Origin: Scytolyngbya sp. HA4215-MV1
GTDB taxonomy: Bacteria > Cyanobacteriota > Cyanobacteriia > Leptolyngbyales > Leptolyngbyaceae
Assembly (NCBI GenBank): GCA_019359045.1
Contig: JAHHIA010000010.1
Span: forward strand, 1-64,000
DNA length: 64,000 nucleotides
Direction of reading: 5' to 3'
Part shown: positions 35,215-44,747 of the stretch, piece by piece
Position numbering within the stretch: position 1 is the stretch's first letter
Layout: each line of letters opens with the position of its first letter
Position numbers and translations under genes: made by a program
Notes under the pieces: generated by a model
What the model saw: the letters and a program-made list of their open reading frames with translations, nothing else
Told to the model about the DNA's origin: nothing
Database searches by the model: none

Positions 35215-36810
35215 TTAGATGTTGCAAAGTTGTTGCTGCAAAGTCGGGGATAGAAACTGAGTCAGGGTAAACGCATCGACCCCCAGTTCCGTTCGTGCTT
35301 GCATTGCTAGAATGCCCGTTTGTGCGTGCCACCAAACAGCACTCTGAACAATTTCAATCAAGTCGTTGTCTTTCCCAGTAGCGACTGCTTGTGCCAAGAG
35401 TCCACCAATTAATCCGGTTAAAACATCACCACTCCCCCCGCGTGCCAAAGCAGGGGTGCTTTCGGGGTTAATTCGGACTTCACCTTGAGGATTGGCAATA
35501 ATGACTCTGGCTCCTTTGAGCAAGACGATCGCACCAGACGCTTGTGCCGCTCTCTGTGTAGCCGTTATGCGGCAGGTCATTGACCCAGCTAAATCTGCAA
35601 ATAATCGCCTGAATTCTCCCAGGTGAGGCGTGAGAAGAGTGGAAGCGTGACGTTCAGCCAGGGTGGGCAAGGTGCCCTGTTGTGCCAGCAGATTCAACCC
35701 ATCCGCATCCAGAATTAACGGCAAGGGACTCTGGAGACAATTTTGCACAACCGTTTGAGCCTCCAGGGTGAGACCAGGACCACAAGCGATCGCATCAAAA
35801 GCTGAGGGATCAATGGGCAAAGAGACCTCTGCTGGAAAATGTGCAATCGCTCCCGATGGCGTTTCTGGACATCCAATGATTAGGGCTTCCGGCAATTGAG
35901 CTGTCAGAATAGGTTTCAAAGATTCTGGAACTGCAATTGAGAGCATCCCCACTCCACTCGCACGTGCCCCTAGTGCAGTCAGCAGCGATCCTCCGGCATA
36001 ACGACGCGAACCACACACCAGCAATAAATGCCCCATTTTGTATTTATGGGTGGTGAGGGGACGGGCGAGGGGTAAGTGGGCGATTGCGGTCTTGGCGGTT
36101 GTTCGTTGAATGAGGGGAGGATCTCCGATCACGGTCAACACATCTGCGAGTGGTAGATCGAAGTCAATCAGTTCTGCATTCCCTACATACTCTAATGCGT
36201 GATCTTGCAACAGTCCTTGCTTCCATAACCCCAGGCAGAGGGTGAGATCGGCGTGGATAGCAGTACCCAGCACACAGCCCGTATCGGTATGTAAACCAGA
36301 TGGCAGATCAATACTGACGACTGGAGTTGACCATTGATTGATCTGTTCGATCAGGGGCGCAATTTCTCCTGACAGGGTTCGTTCTAATCCAAAACCAAAC
36401 AAGCCATCAATGAACAGATCACAGGTTTGCAGGGCTGGCACTGTTTCGATTACTGGAATCCCCAGACTCGTAGCATACTGAGCATGGCTGGCAGTCAAGG
36501 CTTTTAGCTGGGCGATCGGTCGGTAAATCGTGATCTCGTATCCCCGGAAATGTAACTCCCGCGCTACTACCAGCGCATCTCCGCCATTATGCCCTGGACC
36601 TACCAGCACCCCGACCCGACCGGGCTGCGGATAAAGCGCCTGAATCCGACGCGCCACTAACCCTGCGACTTTTTCCATGAGCGCTGCGACTGGCATTCCC
36701 CCAGTCAATACTCGCGCCTCAATCTCACGCATTTGTTGCGCGGTGACCACAATGCGGGGGATGAGTTGAGATCGCGGGACTGATCTACCGCCCGTAATAA
36801 ACTCTGGCAT
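35215..36810 (-). CDS. nnr: Bifunctional NAD(P)H-hydrate epimerase / dehydratase
   Basis: The 531-residue protein joins an N-terminal epimerase (YjeF-N; VLVGPGHNGGDALVVAREL, SIDLPSGLHTDTG) and a C-terminal ADP/ATP-dependent dehydratase (HKYKMGHLLLVCGSRRYAGG, ILDADGLNLLA, LLTPHLGEFRRLF, LARGGSGDVLTGLIGGLLA). It repairs hydrated NADH and NADPH. The start overlaps the SPOR gene by 26 bases. Fusion is normal in bacteria. It is upstream of a SLOG-SLATT operon whose sensors belong to a family recognising NAD-related molecules. This adjacency may be coincidental. Confidence 0.95.
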   Translation of the reverse strand: MPEFITGGRSVPRSQLIPRIVVTAQQMREIEARVLTGGMPVAALMEKVAGLVARRIQALYPQPGRVGVLVGPGHNGGDALVVARELHFRGYEITIYRPIAQLKALTASHAQYATSLGIPVIETVPALQTCDLFIDGLFGFGLERTLSGEIAPLIEQINQWSTPVVSIDLPSGLHTDTGCVLGTAIHADLTLCLGLWKQGLLQDHALEYVGNAELIDFDLPLADVLTVIGDPPLIQRTTAKTAIAHLPLARPLTTHKYKMGHLLLVCGSRRYAGGSLLTALGARASGVGMLSIAVPESLKPILTAQLPEALIIGCPETPSGAIAHFPAEVSLPIDPSAFDAIACGPGLTLEAQTVVQNCLQSPLPLILDADGLNLLAQQGTLPTLAERHASTLLTPHLGEFRRLFADLAGSMTCRITATQRAAQASGAIVLLKGARVIIANPQGEVRINPESTPALARGGSGDVLTGLIGGLLAQAVATGKDNDLIEIVQSAVWWHAQTGILAMQARTELGVDAFTLTQFLSPTLQQQLCNI

Positions 36811-37540
36811 TGGCGAGTCCCGCGTTTAGCAACATTCGATTCCAAGCTTCGGCAGTTTGCCGATCGCTAAAGGGACCCACTTGCACGTAAGTGCCCAAAT
36901 GGGAATCTTTTTCCAAAACATTCTGTGCATTTACACCCAATTTCACAACTTGGGTGCGGATAGTAGGGAGTTCTGCTTGTCCGCCAGGGATGACGATAAG
37001 ATAGCCGCGATCGGGACTACTGACTGATTGAGAGCCTGAACCAACCACTTCGGATTGAATACCCCGTGCTTTTAGCATTTCGGCTTGCCAGTGAGCACTG
37101 TCTTTGTTGGTAAATGCTCCCGCTTGGATGACTGATCGTCCCTGGTATTGAGTCACGAACGCCTTGGATTCTACCTGCTGGATCTGTTCCAAAAGAGAGG
37201 GGCTATTGCCACTGACAATTACTTTGTACGCGATCGTCGATCGAGGGGCGACTGAATTGGCTGGGTTTTGGGGGGCTTCATATACTTTATCTACTGGAAC
37301 GAGTGGCAAATCACGATTGCCAGTCGTTCCATCAGGTGGATTCAGACGGCTGGTATTAAAATCTTGCAACGGAGGTGGGGGTGGCAAGGCTTGCTGTGCG
37401 ATCGCAGGCAAAACCAGGCTTAAATTCGCGGCGATTGTCAGTATCCCTAATACGGGGGCGATCGCCAGAGTTCTTATGCCAAAATCAGTTGGCTGATAGA
37501 TCCGAGATGGTTGGGGCAACCCTGAAACACGGTGCATCAT
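36785..37540 (-). CDS. Membrane-anchored SPOR-domain-like protein
   Basis: The 251-residue protein has one N-terminal hydrophobic helix (AIAPVLGILTIAANLSLVLPAI, about 26-48) that is a signal anchor or signal peptide, a Pro-rich linker, and a C-terminal region with two repeats of SPOR type: SVIQAGAFTNKDSAHWQAEML...RGIQSEVVG and YVQVGPFSDRQTAEAWNRML...GLANARVYY. SPOR domains bind denuded peptidoglycan at division sites. It overlaps nnr by 26 bases, so the two are co-transcribed. Confidence 0.8.
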   Translation of the reverse strand: MMHRVSGLPQPSRIYQPTDFGIRTLAIAPVLGILTIAANLSLVLPAIAQQALPPPPPLQDFNTSRLNPPDGTTGNRDLPLVPVDKVYEAPQNPANSVAPRSTIAYKVIVSGNSPSLLEQIQQVESKAFVTQYQGRSVIQAGAFTNKDSAHWQAEMLKARGIQSEVVGSGSQSVSSPDRGYLIVIPGGQAELPTIRTQVVKLGVNAQNVLEKDSHLGTYVQVGPFSDRQTAEAWNRMLLNAGLANARVYYGR

Positions 37541-37911
37541 GGCTTATGCTCTAAATAGAAAATATTGGAGGCAGCAGCCCCCCGGAAGTCCCTCCCAAGT
37601 GGGGTATGAGCACGGAGAGCGCATCAAATTTTATGATTGAGGGCGAACGCCAATCATGAGAGGCTGCTTGGCAAGCAAAGGGCAGAAATTTTGCAGTCAA
37701 TGTAACACGTAGATTAAGTGTTGATTACGTTTGTTTTTGAATTAATACTTTGAACGGCTGGACATCTTTGTTTCTCCTGTCTTTCCCATCTCTGCGTCCT
37801 CCTCTTTGCTAATGCTCAGAGACACCCGTGTTAGCCTAGAGGTTGGAATGTCGAATCCAAGATAAAAAGTCCTTTTGGACAGCAATATTTGAATAATTGA
37901 TTGAGCGGTTC
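37541..37911. other. Intergenic region between divergent SPOR and mnmA genes
   Basis: Holds promoters for both directions. No RNA gene or strong hairpin was noticed. The stretch 37690-37745 is A/T-rich with a TTGATTACG-like element. Nothing else of note. Confidence 0.35.
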
Positions 37912-38988
37912 ATGAAAAAAGTTGTAGTCGGACTCTCCGGTGGAGTCGATAGTTCTACAGCAGCTGCGATTCTGCGCCAACGGAGTTACGAAGTGGTGGG
38001 GTTAACTCTATGGCTCATGAAAGGTAAAGGGCAGTGTTGCTCGGAAGGGATGGTGGATGCTGCCAAAATTTGTGAGCAACTAGACATTCCTCACCATATT
38101 GTAGATAGTCGTGAGGTGTTTGAAAAAAACATTGTGGATTATCTCGTAGCCGGTTATGGTGCGGGGATTACACCACTGCCTTGTTCGCAGTGTAACAAAG
38201 CGGTAAAGTTTGGACCGATGTTGCATTATGCCCGTACTGACTTGGGCATTGAGACGATCGCGACAGGGCATTATGCGCAAACCACCTATGATGCATCAAC
38301 GGGGCGTTATCAATTATTGAGGGCGATCGATCGCGGCAAAGATCAGTCCTATTTTCTTTATGATCTGGATCAGGATGTACTTGCGAATGTTCTCTTTCCC
38401 TTAGGCAGCCAACCCAAAACTGAAACTCGACGGATTGCTGCTGAGTTTGGTCTCTCCACAGCAGATAAACCCGAAAGCCAAGATCTCTGCCTGATCGAAG
38501 CGCATGGTTCAATGAGAACTTTTCTGGATAAATACATCACTCCCCAAAAAGGCGACATTGTAGACCAGCAGGGGCAGGTGTTGGGTCAGCACGAAGGGGT
38601 TCATCACTACACTATTGGTCAGCGTAAGGGGCTGGGTATTGCCCACAGTGAACCGTTGTATGTGATTGGGTTGGATGCAATGCAAAATCGCGTGATTGTG
38701 GGAGAAAGAACGGAGGCATTGCAAGCAGAGTGTACGGTGCAGCAGGTCAACTGGGTATCGATCGTCGCTCCGGTTGCTCCGATTCATGCAGAAGTTCAGA
38801 TTCGCTATCGATCTCCCGCAGTTCCAGCGACCCTCATTCCGTTGGAGCACGATCGCGTCCGCATTGTGTTTGATGAACCCCAATTCAGCATTACCCCTGG
38901 ACAAGCAGCTGTCTTCTACAGTGGCGAGATTTTATTGGGCGGTGGCATTATTGAAACTCAACCATCCCGCCCCGATGGCGAAGCCTGA
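37912..38988 (+). CDS. mnmA: tRNA-specific 2-thiouridylase MnmA
   Basis: From ATG 37912 ([15 protein letters not shown]) the enzyme is 358 residues. A TTG five codons earlier is unlikely. It shows the ATP-pyrophosphatase P-loop SGGVDSS, the catalytic Cys region [13 protein letters not shown], the second Cys region SQDLCLIE, the GHYAQT motif and [11 protein letters not shown]. MnmA thiolates U34 of tRNA-Lys, -Glu and -Gln with sulfur relayed by a carrier. Length is normal. It is isolated in this window, with no sulfur-relay partner nearby. Confidence 0.96.
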   Translation: MKKVVVGLSGGVDSSTAAAILRQRSYEVVGLTLWLMKGKGQCCSEGMVDAAKICEQLDIPHHIVDSREVFEKNIVDYLVAGYGAGITPLPCSQCNKAVKFGPMLHYARTDLGIETIATGHYAQTTYDASTGRYQLLRAIDRGKDQSYFLYDLDQDVLANVLFPLGSQPKTETRRIAAEFGLSTADKPESQDLCLIEAHGSMRTFLDKYITPQKGDIVDQQGQVLGQHEGVHHYTIGQRKGLGIAHSEPLYVIGLDAMQNRVIVGERTEALQAECTVQQVNWVSIVAPVAPIHAEVQIRYRSPAVPATLIPLEHDRVRIVFDEPQFSITPGQAAVFYSGEILLGGGIIETQPSRPDGEA

Positions 38989-39333
38989 TCGATTCCCAAT
39001 CTGAATCCATCATCCTAAAGTCCAAGCTGACCTTTCCAAGGTTTAGAGTCTACTGTTTATGCCAGTTATGCCAGTTGGTGAAGACTAGTAATTCGTCAGG
39101 ATAGATTTGAGGGGCACTCAAATCTACAAAAAACATTTTGAAATGTTTTGAGGGGTTGACCCCCCTCAAAACAGTCTTGACAGCCTACTCGGTGCAGGGT
39201 GGAACTCTTGGTTGGGGGCGAAGTCCCGCACATATCCTATTTGATTCCAGTGTTCTAAGCCACTCGGCAGTTATAAACTCTGATTTGGCTGTATTTTTTG
39301 TGAAACACAAGAAGCAGATGGGAGCACAACACT
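38989..39333. other. Intergenic region with two hairpins between mnmA and a hydrolase gene
   Basis: No gene supported. Two inverted repeats lie at its centre: ACATTT/AAATGT (39133-39146), then TGTTTTGAGGGG (39144-39155) with CCCCTCAAAACA (39162-39173). The second is a 12-bp perfect stem, likely a terminator for mnmA although no long T-run follows. Confidence 0.5.
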
Positions 39334-40077
39334 ATGGCAAGTTTTGAGATTCGAACCGCTCACGTTCAGGTTGCCAATGGCGATCTGAGGCTTGATGCCT
39401 ATTTGGCTGAACCGCTGGGGGCAACTCTTTTTCCCGCAGTCATCGTCATTCAAGAAATTTTTGGAGTGAATATTCACATTCGAGACGTGACGGAACGGTT
39501 TGCGAAAGCAGGCTATGTCGCGATTGCCCCTGCCATTTTTCAACGTACGGCTCCCGGTTTTGAAGTGGGTTACAGTGAGGCAGAGCTCCTTGTAGGCAGG
39601 CAGCACAAAGAGCAAACTAAGGCTGCGGAATTGCTGAGTGACATCCACGCGACGATTGCCTATCTCAAAACACTGTCTACTGTCAAAGGCAATGGATTTG
39701 GCTGCATTGGCTTTTGTTTTGGAGGACATGTTGCTTACCTCGCTGCTACCCTATCAGACATTAAAGCCACTGCTTCTTTCTATGGAGCGGGCATTGCGAC
39801 GCTGACTCCGGGCGGTGGTCTCCCCACAGTCATGCGCACTCCCGAAATTCAAGGAACTCTCTATGCCTTCTTTGGCACGCAAGATCCGCTGATCCCGAAT
39901 GAGCAGATTGACCAAATCGAGGCAGCGTTGCACCAAGCTCAGGCTGCCCATCGGGTATTTCGGTATGAAGCAGGACATGGTTTCTTTTGCGATCTACGGG
40001 CTGACTATAACCCCGAAGCGGCTGCCGACGCCTGGGAGAAGGTTAAGCAGTTGTTTGCAGAGACATTGGGGGGATAG
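39334..40077 (+). CDS. Dienelactone hydrolase family protein
   Basis: The 247-residue alpha/beta hydrolase has the dienelactone hydrolase triad in order: Cys in GCIGFCFGGHVAYL, Asp in FGTQDPLIP, and His in YEAGHGFFCD. The N-terminal motif PAVIVIQEIFGVNIHIRD is typical (carboxymethylenebutenolidase class). In organisms without aromatic-ring pathways such proteins act on unknown esters or lactones. Nothing in the neighbourhood suggests a degradation pathway, so the substrate is left open. Confidence 0.9.
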   Translation: MASFEIRTAHVQVANGDLRLDAYLAEPLGATLFPAVIVIQEIFGVNIHIRDVTERFAKAGYVAIAPAIFQRTAPGFEVGYSEAELLVGRQHKEQTKAAELLSDIHATIAYLKTLSTVKGNGFGCIGFCFGGHVAYLAATLSDIKATASFYGAGIATLTPGGGLPTVMRTPEIQGTLYAFFGTQDPLIPNEQIDQIEAALHQAQAAHRVFRYEAGHGFFCDLRADYNPEAAADAWEKVKQLFAETLGG

Positions 40078-40329
40078 GCGGGGTGAAGAGGCGAAGGAGT
40101 GCAAGGAGGAGAACGGGAAGAGAGGAAAGTTTAGCGATGCTCGATAATCAAAGGCTGAAAGTTGGCTGTTCAACGACCAATCACCAAAAATCTACAGTTC
40201 CTGATCCTGGATCGGGTTATCTCCTTCGCTGATTTCAAATCTGTCTTATAGTGGGAAGACCCGCGTGATGAAAGTCTGGTATCGATTAGGCGCGCATCAC
40301 CACAATCTGTCTCTTTTCTTGAAGTAGAT

Positions 40330-41238
40330 ATGGACACAAAATCTAATCGTTCTCGTGATACTAATCCCTCTTTTTCAATGGAGGATTTTGCCAAAGCACT
40401 AGAGCAACATGATTATCAGTTTCAAAAAGGGCAGGTGGTTCGGGGACGGGTAGCTGGCTACGACAGCATGGGTGCCTATGTGGACATTGGAGGAAAATCG
40501 GCAGCATTTTTGCCCAAAGAAGAGGCGAGTTTAAGGCAAGTTGCGGATTTGGTAGATGTTTTGCCTTTGGAAGAGGAACGAGATTTTCTCATTACTCGCG
40601 AACAGGATGAAGATGGGCAGGTGACGCTCTCAGTCCGCCAGTTGGAAATCAAAAAAATATGGACAAAATTAGCAGAATTACAGGAGGCAAACCAGACGGT
40701 GCAGGTGCGAGTCACAGGCACGAACAAAGGGGGGGTAACGGTCAATGTCAAAGGTTTGCGAGGATTTATTCCACGATCTCATCTGGTGGAGCGTAATGAT
40801 CTAGAAGGGTTGGTAGGACAGACGCTCGCCGCCAGTTTCCTGGAAGTTGATCCAGAACGCAAAAAAATTGTTCTTTCTAATCGGTTAGCCACCCGTGCTG
40901 CCAGCTTCAGCGGCTTAGAAATTGGTCAACTCGTAGTCGGTACTATTGCGAGTATTAAACCCTTCGGCATTTTTGTGGAATTTGGTGGGACGACGGGGTT
41001 GCTACACATCAATCAAGTCAGCAAAAACTATATCGAATCATTGACTACGCTCTTTCAGATTGGGCAACCTATCAAGGCAATTATCCTGGACTTGGATGAG
41101 GGCAAAGGACGGATCTCGCTCTCTACAAAGCTGTTGGAAAACTATCCCGGTGAAATGATTGAAAATCCAGCCGAGGTCATCGCAGAAGCAGAATCCCGAC
41201 AAGAGCGTGCCCAAAAATCGCTGAAAATTGAAGGATAG
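40330..41238 (+). CDS. rps1: 30S ribosomal protein S1-type protein, three S1 domains
   Basis: The 302-residue protein has three S1 RNA-binding domains: VVRGRVAGYDSMGAYVDIGG (about 36-105), a middle one (VQVRVTGTNKGGVTVNV, about 122-185), and GTIASIKPFGIFVEFGGTTG (about 200-270), with a Glu-rich tail. Cyanobacteria and plastids use short S1 proteins (Rps1A/Rps1B) with two to four domains instead of the six-domain enterobacterial S1. They bind mRNA leaders on the 30S subunit. Start at ATG 40330 (MDTKSNRSRD). Which paralogue it is cannot be settled here. Confidence 0.88.
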   Translation: MDTKSNRSRDTNPSFSMEDFAKALEQHDYQFQKGQVVRGRVAGYDSMGAYVDIGGKSAAFLPKEEASLRQVADLVDVLPLEEERDFLITREQDEDGQVTLSVRQLEIKKIWTKLAELQEANQTVQVRVTGTNKGGVTVNVKGLRGFIPRSHLVERNDLEGLVGQTLAASFLEVDPERKKIVLSNRLATRAASFSGLEIGQLVVGTIASIKPFGIFVEFGGTTGLLHINQVSKNYIESLTTLFQIGQPIKAIILDLDEGKGRISLSTKLLENYPGEMIENPAEVIAEAESRQERAQKSLKIEG

Positions 41239-41896
41239 GGGGTCTTTACCCGTTGGCAAAGCAGGAAAACCTATGTTTATATCCCATTGAACAGGCTTTT
41301 GGGTGATTTTTCTGTGTAAATAAATTTAAACATCCTCAAATTTAGAGACTGCCTGTTTAAATGATGAGGAATATGGATTGCTGAAATCATGGGGACTCAT
41401 TGCCAGTGGACAAGAATTTTCATAAAGAGGGTTGGTGTTTTTGAGTTGATTTTCAGTCATTGAATGACCTAAAACACAGACTTGTCTACAAACGGATGGT
41501 TAAAAAGTGGTGGGTGATTAAAATTGCCCTATAAAAATCTAAGGAGATTTCTATTCAAGAATTTCCCAGTTTAAATCCGTAGCGTGAGCGTCTCACTTAG
41601 ATTGCGAGCAAGATGCCCGCTCTACATCGGGTAGATTTCCTCATAAAAATCACCTGAGTTCACGTATGCGAACTTACGAAAAATTAGGGGTTTCAATAAC
41701 TGTGCTTAGCAAATCCTTTATGATCCCGTATTCCTTCTGAGGATGTTTTTATTTGAACTGGGCAGACTTGAATCATGAAAGTCAGTGGTATGAAACTTGG
41801 ACTTTTACAGATTTATTGTTCGGGCTTTGAGGAGTGTCGTGTCCCGTAGAAGACTTTCGCTAGATAGCATTCATCGTTTAGAAGGTCTGGTGGCAA
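41239..41896. other. Intergenic region between the S1 and histidine kinase genes
   Basis: About 658 bases with no gene or RNA recognised. A small dispersed-repeat-like palindrome (GCGAGCAAGATGCCCGC) is at 41608-41624, preceded by the phrase GTAGCGTGAGCGTCTCAC. Both look like short dispersed elements found in many cyanobacteria. The rest is A/T-rich and presumably holds the kinase promoter. Confidence 0.35.
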
Positions 41897-43666
41897 GTGA
41901 TAAATCAAGAAATTGTATCCAAGCTGGTGGAAGTTGATATCCCAACCTCTGAGATTGAGCTTCAGGCACTTTTTGCTGCAATGGATAATTTTATCTTTGT
42001 CTTTGATAGGCAAGGACATCACCTTAAAACGGTCGCAACAAATCCTGCTTTGTTGGAGGGGCTAGCTCCTGAAGAGAGAAGGCAAGCCTTGCGAAAATTT
42101 TTGCCGCTTGCCCATGAGCAACCCTTTCTTAGTAATGTTAAAACAGCACTTCGAACCAAGCAGACGATTGAAATTGAATACAGTTTAGTAGTGGATCAGA
42201 AAGAGGTTTTCTTTGAGGCGAGTCTTTCGCCAGTGCAGCGAAATTCGGTGATCTGGATGGCACGCGATGTCACTGAACGCAAACAAGCAGAGCTTTCTTT
42301 GAAAGAAAGTGAAGAGCGATTCCGAAGTTACTTCAATTTGCCCCTAGTTGGCATTGCGATTACATCCCCCGAAAAAGGCTGGTTAGATGTCAATACCAAA
42401 GCTTGTGAAATGTTGGGCTATACCCGGCAAGAATTGACCCAATTGACCTGGTCAGAATTAACCCATCCCGAAGATTTGATTTTAGATATTGAACTATTTG
42501 ACAAAATCATGTCGGGCGAGATTGAACAGTATTCGATGGACAAGCGCTATTTTCGGAAAGATGGCGTGATGATTTATACAAATCTGGGAGTCGGTTGTGT
42601 TCGTAAGTCGGATGGTAGTGTTGATTATACGGTTGCGCTGATGCAGGATATTACTGAGCGCAAACAGGCAGAAGACGCACTCCGTCGATCAGAAGAAGAA
42701 TTGAGGAAAAAAGCTAAAGAATTGGAGCAAACATTGCGATCGCTTCGACAAACTCAGGCGCAATTGATTCAAACTGAAAAGATGTCTAGTTTGGGACAAT
42801 TGGTTGCAGGAATTGCTCATGAAATTAATAATCCTGTTAACTTTATCAATGGAAATATTAACCATGTTGATGAATATGTTGCTGATTTGACAGGCGTTTT
42901 GCAACGCTATCAAGAAAGCTTTCAGCCAACTCCTGAAATTCAAGCTGAAATGGAGGAAATTGAGCTGAATTTTCTTTTAGAAGATTTGCCAAAAGTCCTA
43001 AATTCAATGAAAATTGGAGTAGATCGCATCCGGCAAATTGTGTTGTCATTGCGTAATTTTTCGCGGCTGGATGAAGCAGAAATTAAGTCTGTCGATATTC
43101 ATGAGGGGATTGATAGTACGCTTTTAATTTTACAAAGCCGCCTCAAAGCTAAACCTGACTGTCGTGGCATTCAAATCGTTAAAGAGTATGGTCATTTGCC
43201 TAAAATTGAATGCTATCCAGGGCAACTGAATCAGGTTTTTATGAACCTATTAACCAATGCGATCGATACGCTAGAAGACTCTAGCCAACGAGCTGTAAAA
43301 GAAGCACGGGATACCGAGCTACAGTTCCATCAGCCAACTATCTGGATTCAGACTAAACCTGTTAACGATCGCTCAATTAGCGTACACATTGTTGATAACG
43401 GATTGGGCATGACTGAAGAAACTAGACGACGATTGTTTGAACCATTTTTTACCACGAAACCCGTAGGTAAAGGTACAGGTTTAGGTCTCAGTATTAGCTA
43501 CCAAATTATTGTAGAAAAACACGGTGGTAAGTTAGAGTGCTTCTCTATCCCAGGCAAAGGCACCGAATTTATTATTCACTTACCAATTTTGCAACAAGAT
43601 CAGCAACCCAATGCCATCTTGCCGACTCTCAAGGAAGCAGACTGCTCCGTGGAAAGCTGTAATTAA
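41897..43666 (+). CDS. PAS-domain sensor histidine kinase
   Basis: The 589-residue cytoplasmic kinase starts at GTG 41897. Two PAS domains (about residues 20-135 and 140-255, the second starting ERFRSYFNLPLVGIAITSP) each end in a TERKQAE linker. They are followed by a coiled coil and the HisKA helix with the phosphorylated His in VAGIAHEINNPVNFINGNI, then the N-box NQVFMNLLTNAIDTLEDS, G1 HIVDNGLGM, F-box FEPFFTTKPVGKG and G2 GTGLGLSISY. No membrane helix and no receiver. The signal sensed by the PAS domains is unknown. No response regulator is adjacent. Confidence 0.92.
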   Translation: MINQEIVSKLVEVDIPTSEIELQALFAAMDNFIFVFDRQGHHLKTVATNPALLEGLAPEERRQALRKFLPLAHEQPFLSNVKTALRTKQTIEIEYSLVVDQKEVFFEASLSPVQRNSVIWMARDVTERKQAELSLKESEERFRSYFNLPLVGIAITSPEKGWLDVNTKACEMLGYTRQELTQLTWSELTHPEDLILDIELFDKIMSGEIEQYSMDKRYFRKDGVMIYTNLGVGCVRKSDGSVDYTVALMQDITERKQAEDALRRSEEELRKKAKELEQTLRSLRQTQAQLIQTEKMSSLGQLVAGIAHEINNPVNFINGNINHVDEYVADLTGVLQRYQESFQPTPEIQAEMEEIELNFLLEDLPKVLNSMKIGVDRIRQIVLSLRNFSRLDEAEIKSVDIHEGIDSTLLILQSRLKAKPDCRGIQIVKEYGHLPKIECYPGQLNQVFMNLLTNAIDTLEDSSQRAVKEARDTELQFHQPTIWIQTKPVNDRSISVHIVDNGLGMTEETRRRLFEPFFTTKPVGKGTGLGLSISYQIIVEKHGGKLECFSIPGKGTEFIIHLPILQQDQQPNAILPTLKEADCSVESCN

Positions 43667-43695
43667 ATTGAATGGACAGAGAAGACAGAGAAGAC

Positions 43696-43728
43696 GGAGA
43701 GAGCCGTTTGCTCAAAATTTCTCTCTCC
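43696..43728. terminator. Hairpin between convergent kinase and SDR genes
   Basis: GGAGAGAG (43696-43703) pairs with CTCTCTCC (43721-43728) around a 17-base loop in the 86-base gap between two convergent genes. It is a plausible weak bidirectional terminator. Confidence 0.4.
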
Positions 43729-43752
43729 ATCTCGACAGGAGGGCGAGTGTCC

Positions 43753-44526
43753 TTATTCGGGCGTGACATACGCAGCCGTAATGCCGCCATCTACAACAAA
43801 GGTGGAACCGTTAACGAACGAGGACTCATCACTGGCTAAAAACAGGGCAGCATTCGCCATTTCTTGTGCCTTACCAAAGCGTCCTAGCGGGATGTGCACT
43901 AGCCGACGCTGACGACGATCTGGATCTGCTAACAATTCTGCCAGCAATGGGGTTTCCACCGGACCCGGACAGAGGGCATTGACGCGGATGTTCTGGCGAG
44001 CAAATTCAACAGAAATTTCTCTTGTGAGTGAGAGCACCCCCCCTTTGCTAGCGGTGTAGGCGGATTGCGAAGTCGCTGCTCCTAGCAATGCCACAAATGA
44101 GGCTGTGTTAATTACAGAGCCGCCTCCCGCTCTGAGCAAGGCGGGAATGCCGTATTTACAGCCCAAAAACACCCCTTTCAAGTTGATGTTAATAGTGAGA
44201 TCCCAAATGGCTTCTTCAGTATCGACTACTGAGCCGTCATCTGCGTGAAAAATGCCTGCATTGTTAAACAGAATGTGCAGCCGATCGTATGTCGCTTCTG
44301 CAAACTCAATCATGTGCTGCACATCTGCCGCTTTAGAGACATCCCCTCCTACAAAAGCTGCTTCGCCCCCAGACGATCGAATCATCGTCACTGTTTCTTC
44401 CCCAGCTTGGCCATTCAAATCGCAAACCACAACCTTTGCTCCTTCTTTAGCAAATAGCAAAGCAGATTCACGACCAATTCCACTGCCTGCACCCGTGATA
44501 AGAGCAACTTTGTTCCCTAGACGCAT
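43753..44526 (-). CDS. Short-chain dehydrogenase/reductase
   Basis: The 257-residue SDR has the classical Rossmann motif ALITGAGSGIGRESA, NNAG in LHILFNNAGIF, catalytic Ser in NTASFVALLG and YTASK (Y157, K161), ending FVNGSTFVVDGGITAAYV. C-terminus and length fit the glucose-1-dehydrogenase/alcohol-dehydrogenase branch. Acidic D36 after beta-2 (VVCDLNG) suggests NAD rather than NADP. Its upstream neighbour is a PuuD-like gamma-glutamyl hydrolase on the same strand. Together they could finish an amine pathway begun at 20244-24629 by oxidising a gamma-glutamylated alcohol. That is inference. Confidence 0.9.
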   Translation of the reverse strand: MRLGNKVALITGAGSGIGRESALLFAKEGAKVVVCDLNGQAGEETVTMIRSSGGEAAFVGGDVSKAADVQHMIEFAEATYDRLHILFNNAGIFHADDGSVVDTEEAIWDLTININLKGVFLGCKYGIPALLRAGGGSVINTASFVALLGAATSQSAYTASKGGVLSLTREISVEFARQNIRVNALCPGPVETPLLAELLADPDRRQRRLVHIPLGRFGKAQEMANAALFLASDESSFVNGSTFVVDGGITAAYVTPE

Positions 44527-44747
44527 AGTTTTCTCCTAAGTGTTCTAAGAAGTTATCAGGAGAAGGGGGAGGATGGGGAGACGGAAAGGGGAGAAGAAGG
44601 GGAAATGACAGAAATTTTCAGGTAATGAAGTCACAGTTACAGGTGGATGGGGATGAGTGTTTGCTGATGCAAGTAGAAATCGCTTTAAGAGGATTTTGAG
44701 TTGTGAGGTGAAGTGAACCTCATTGGTTGCCTCCTATTTCCTGACTC

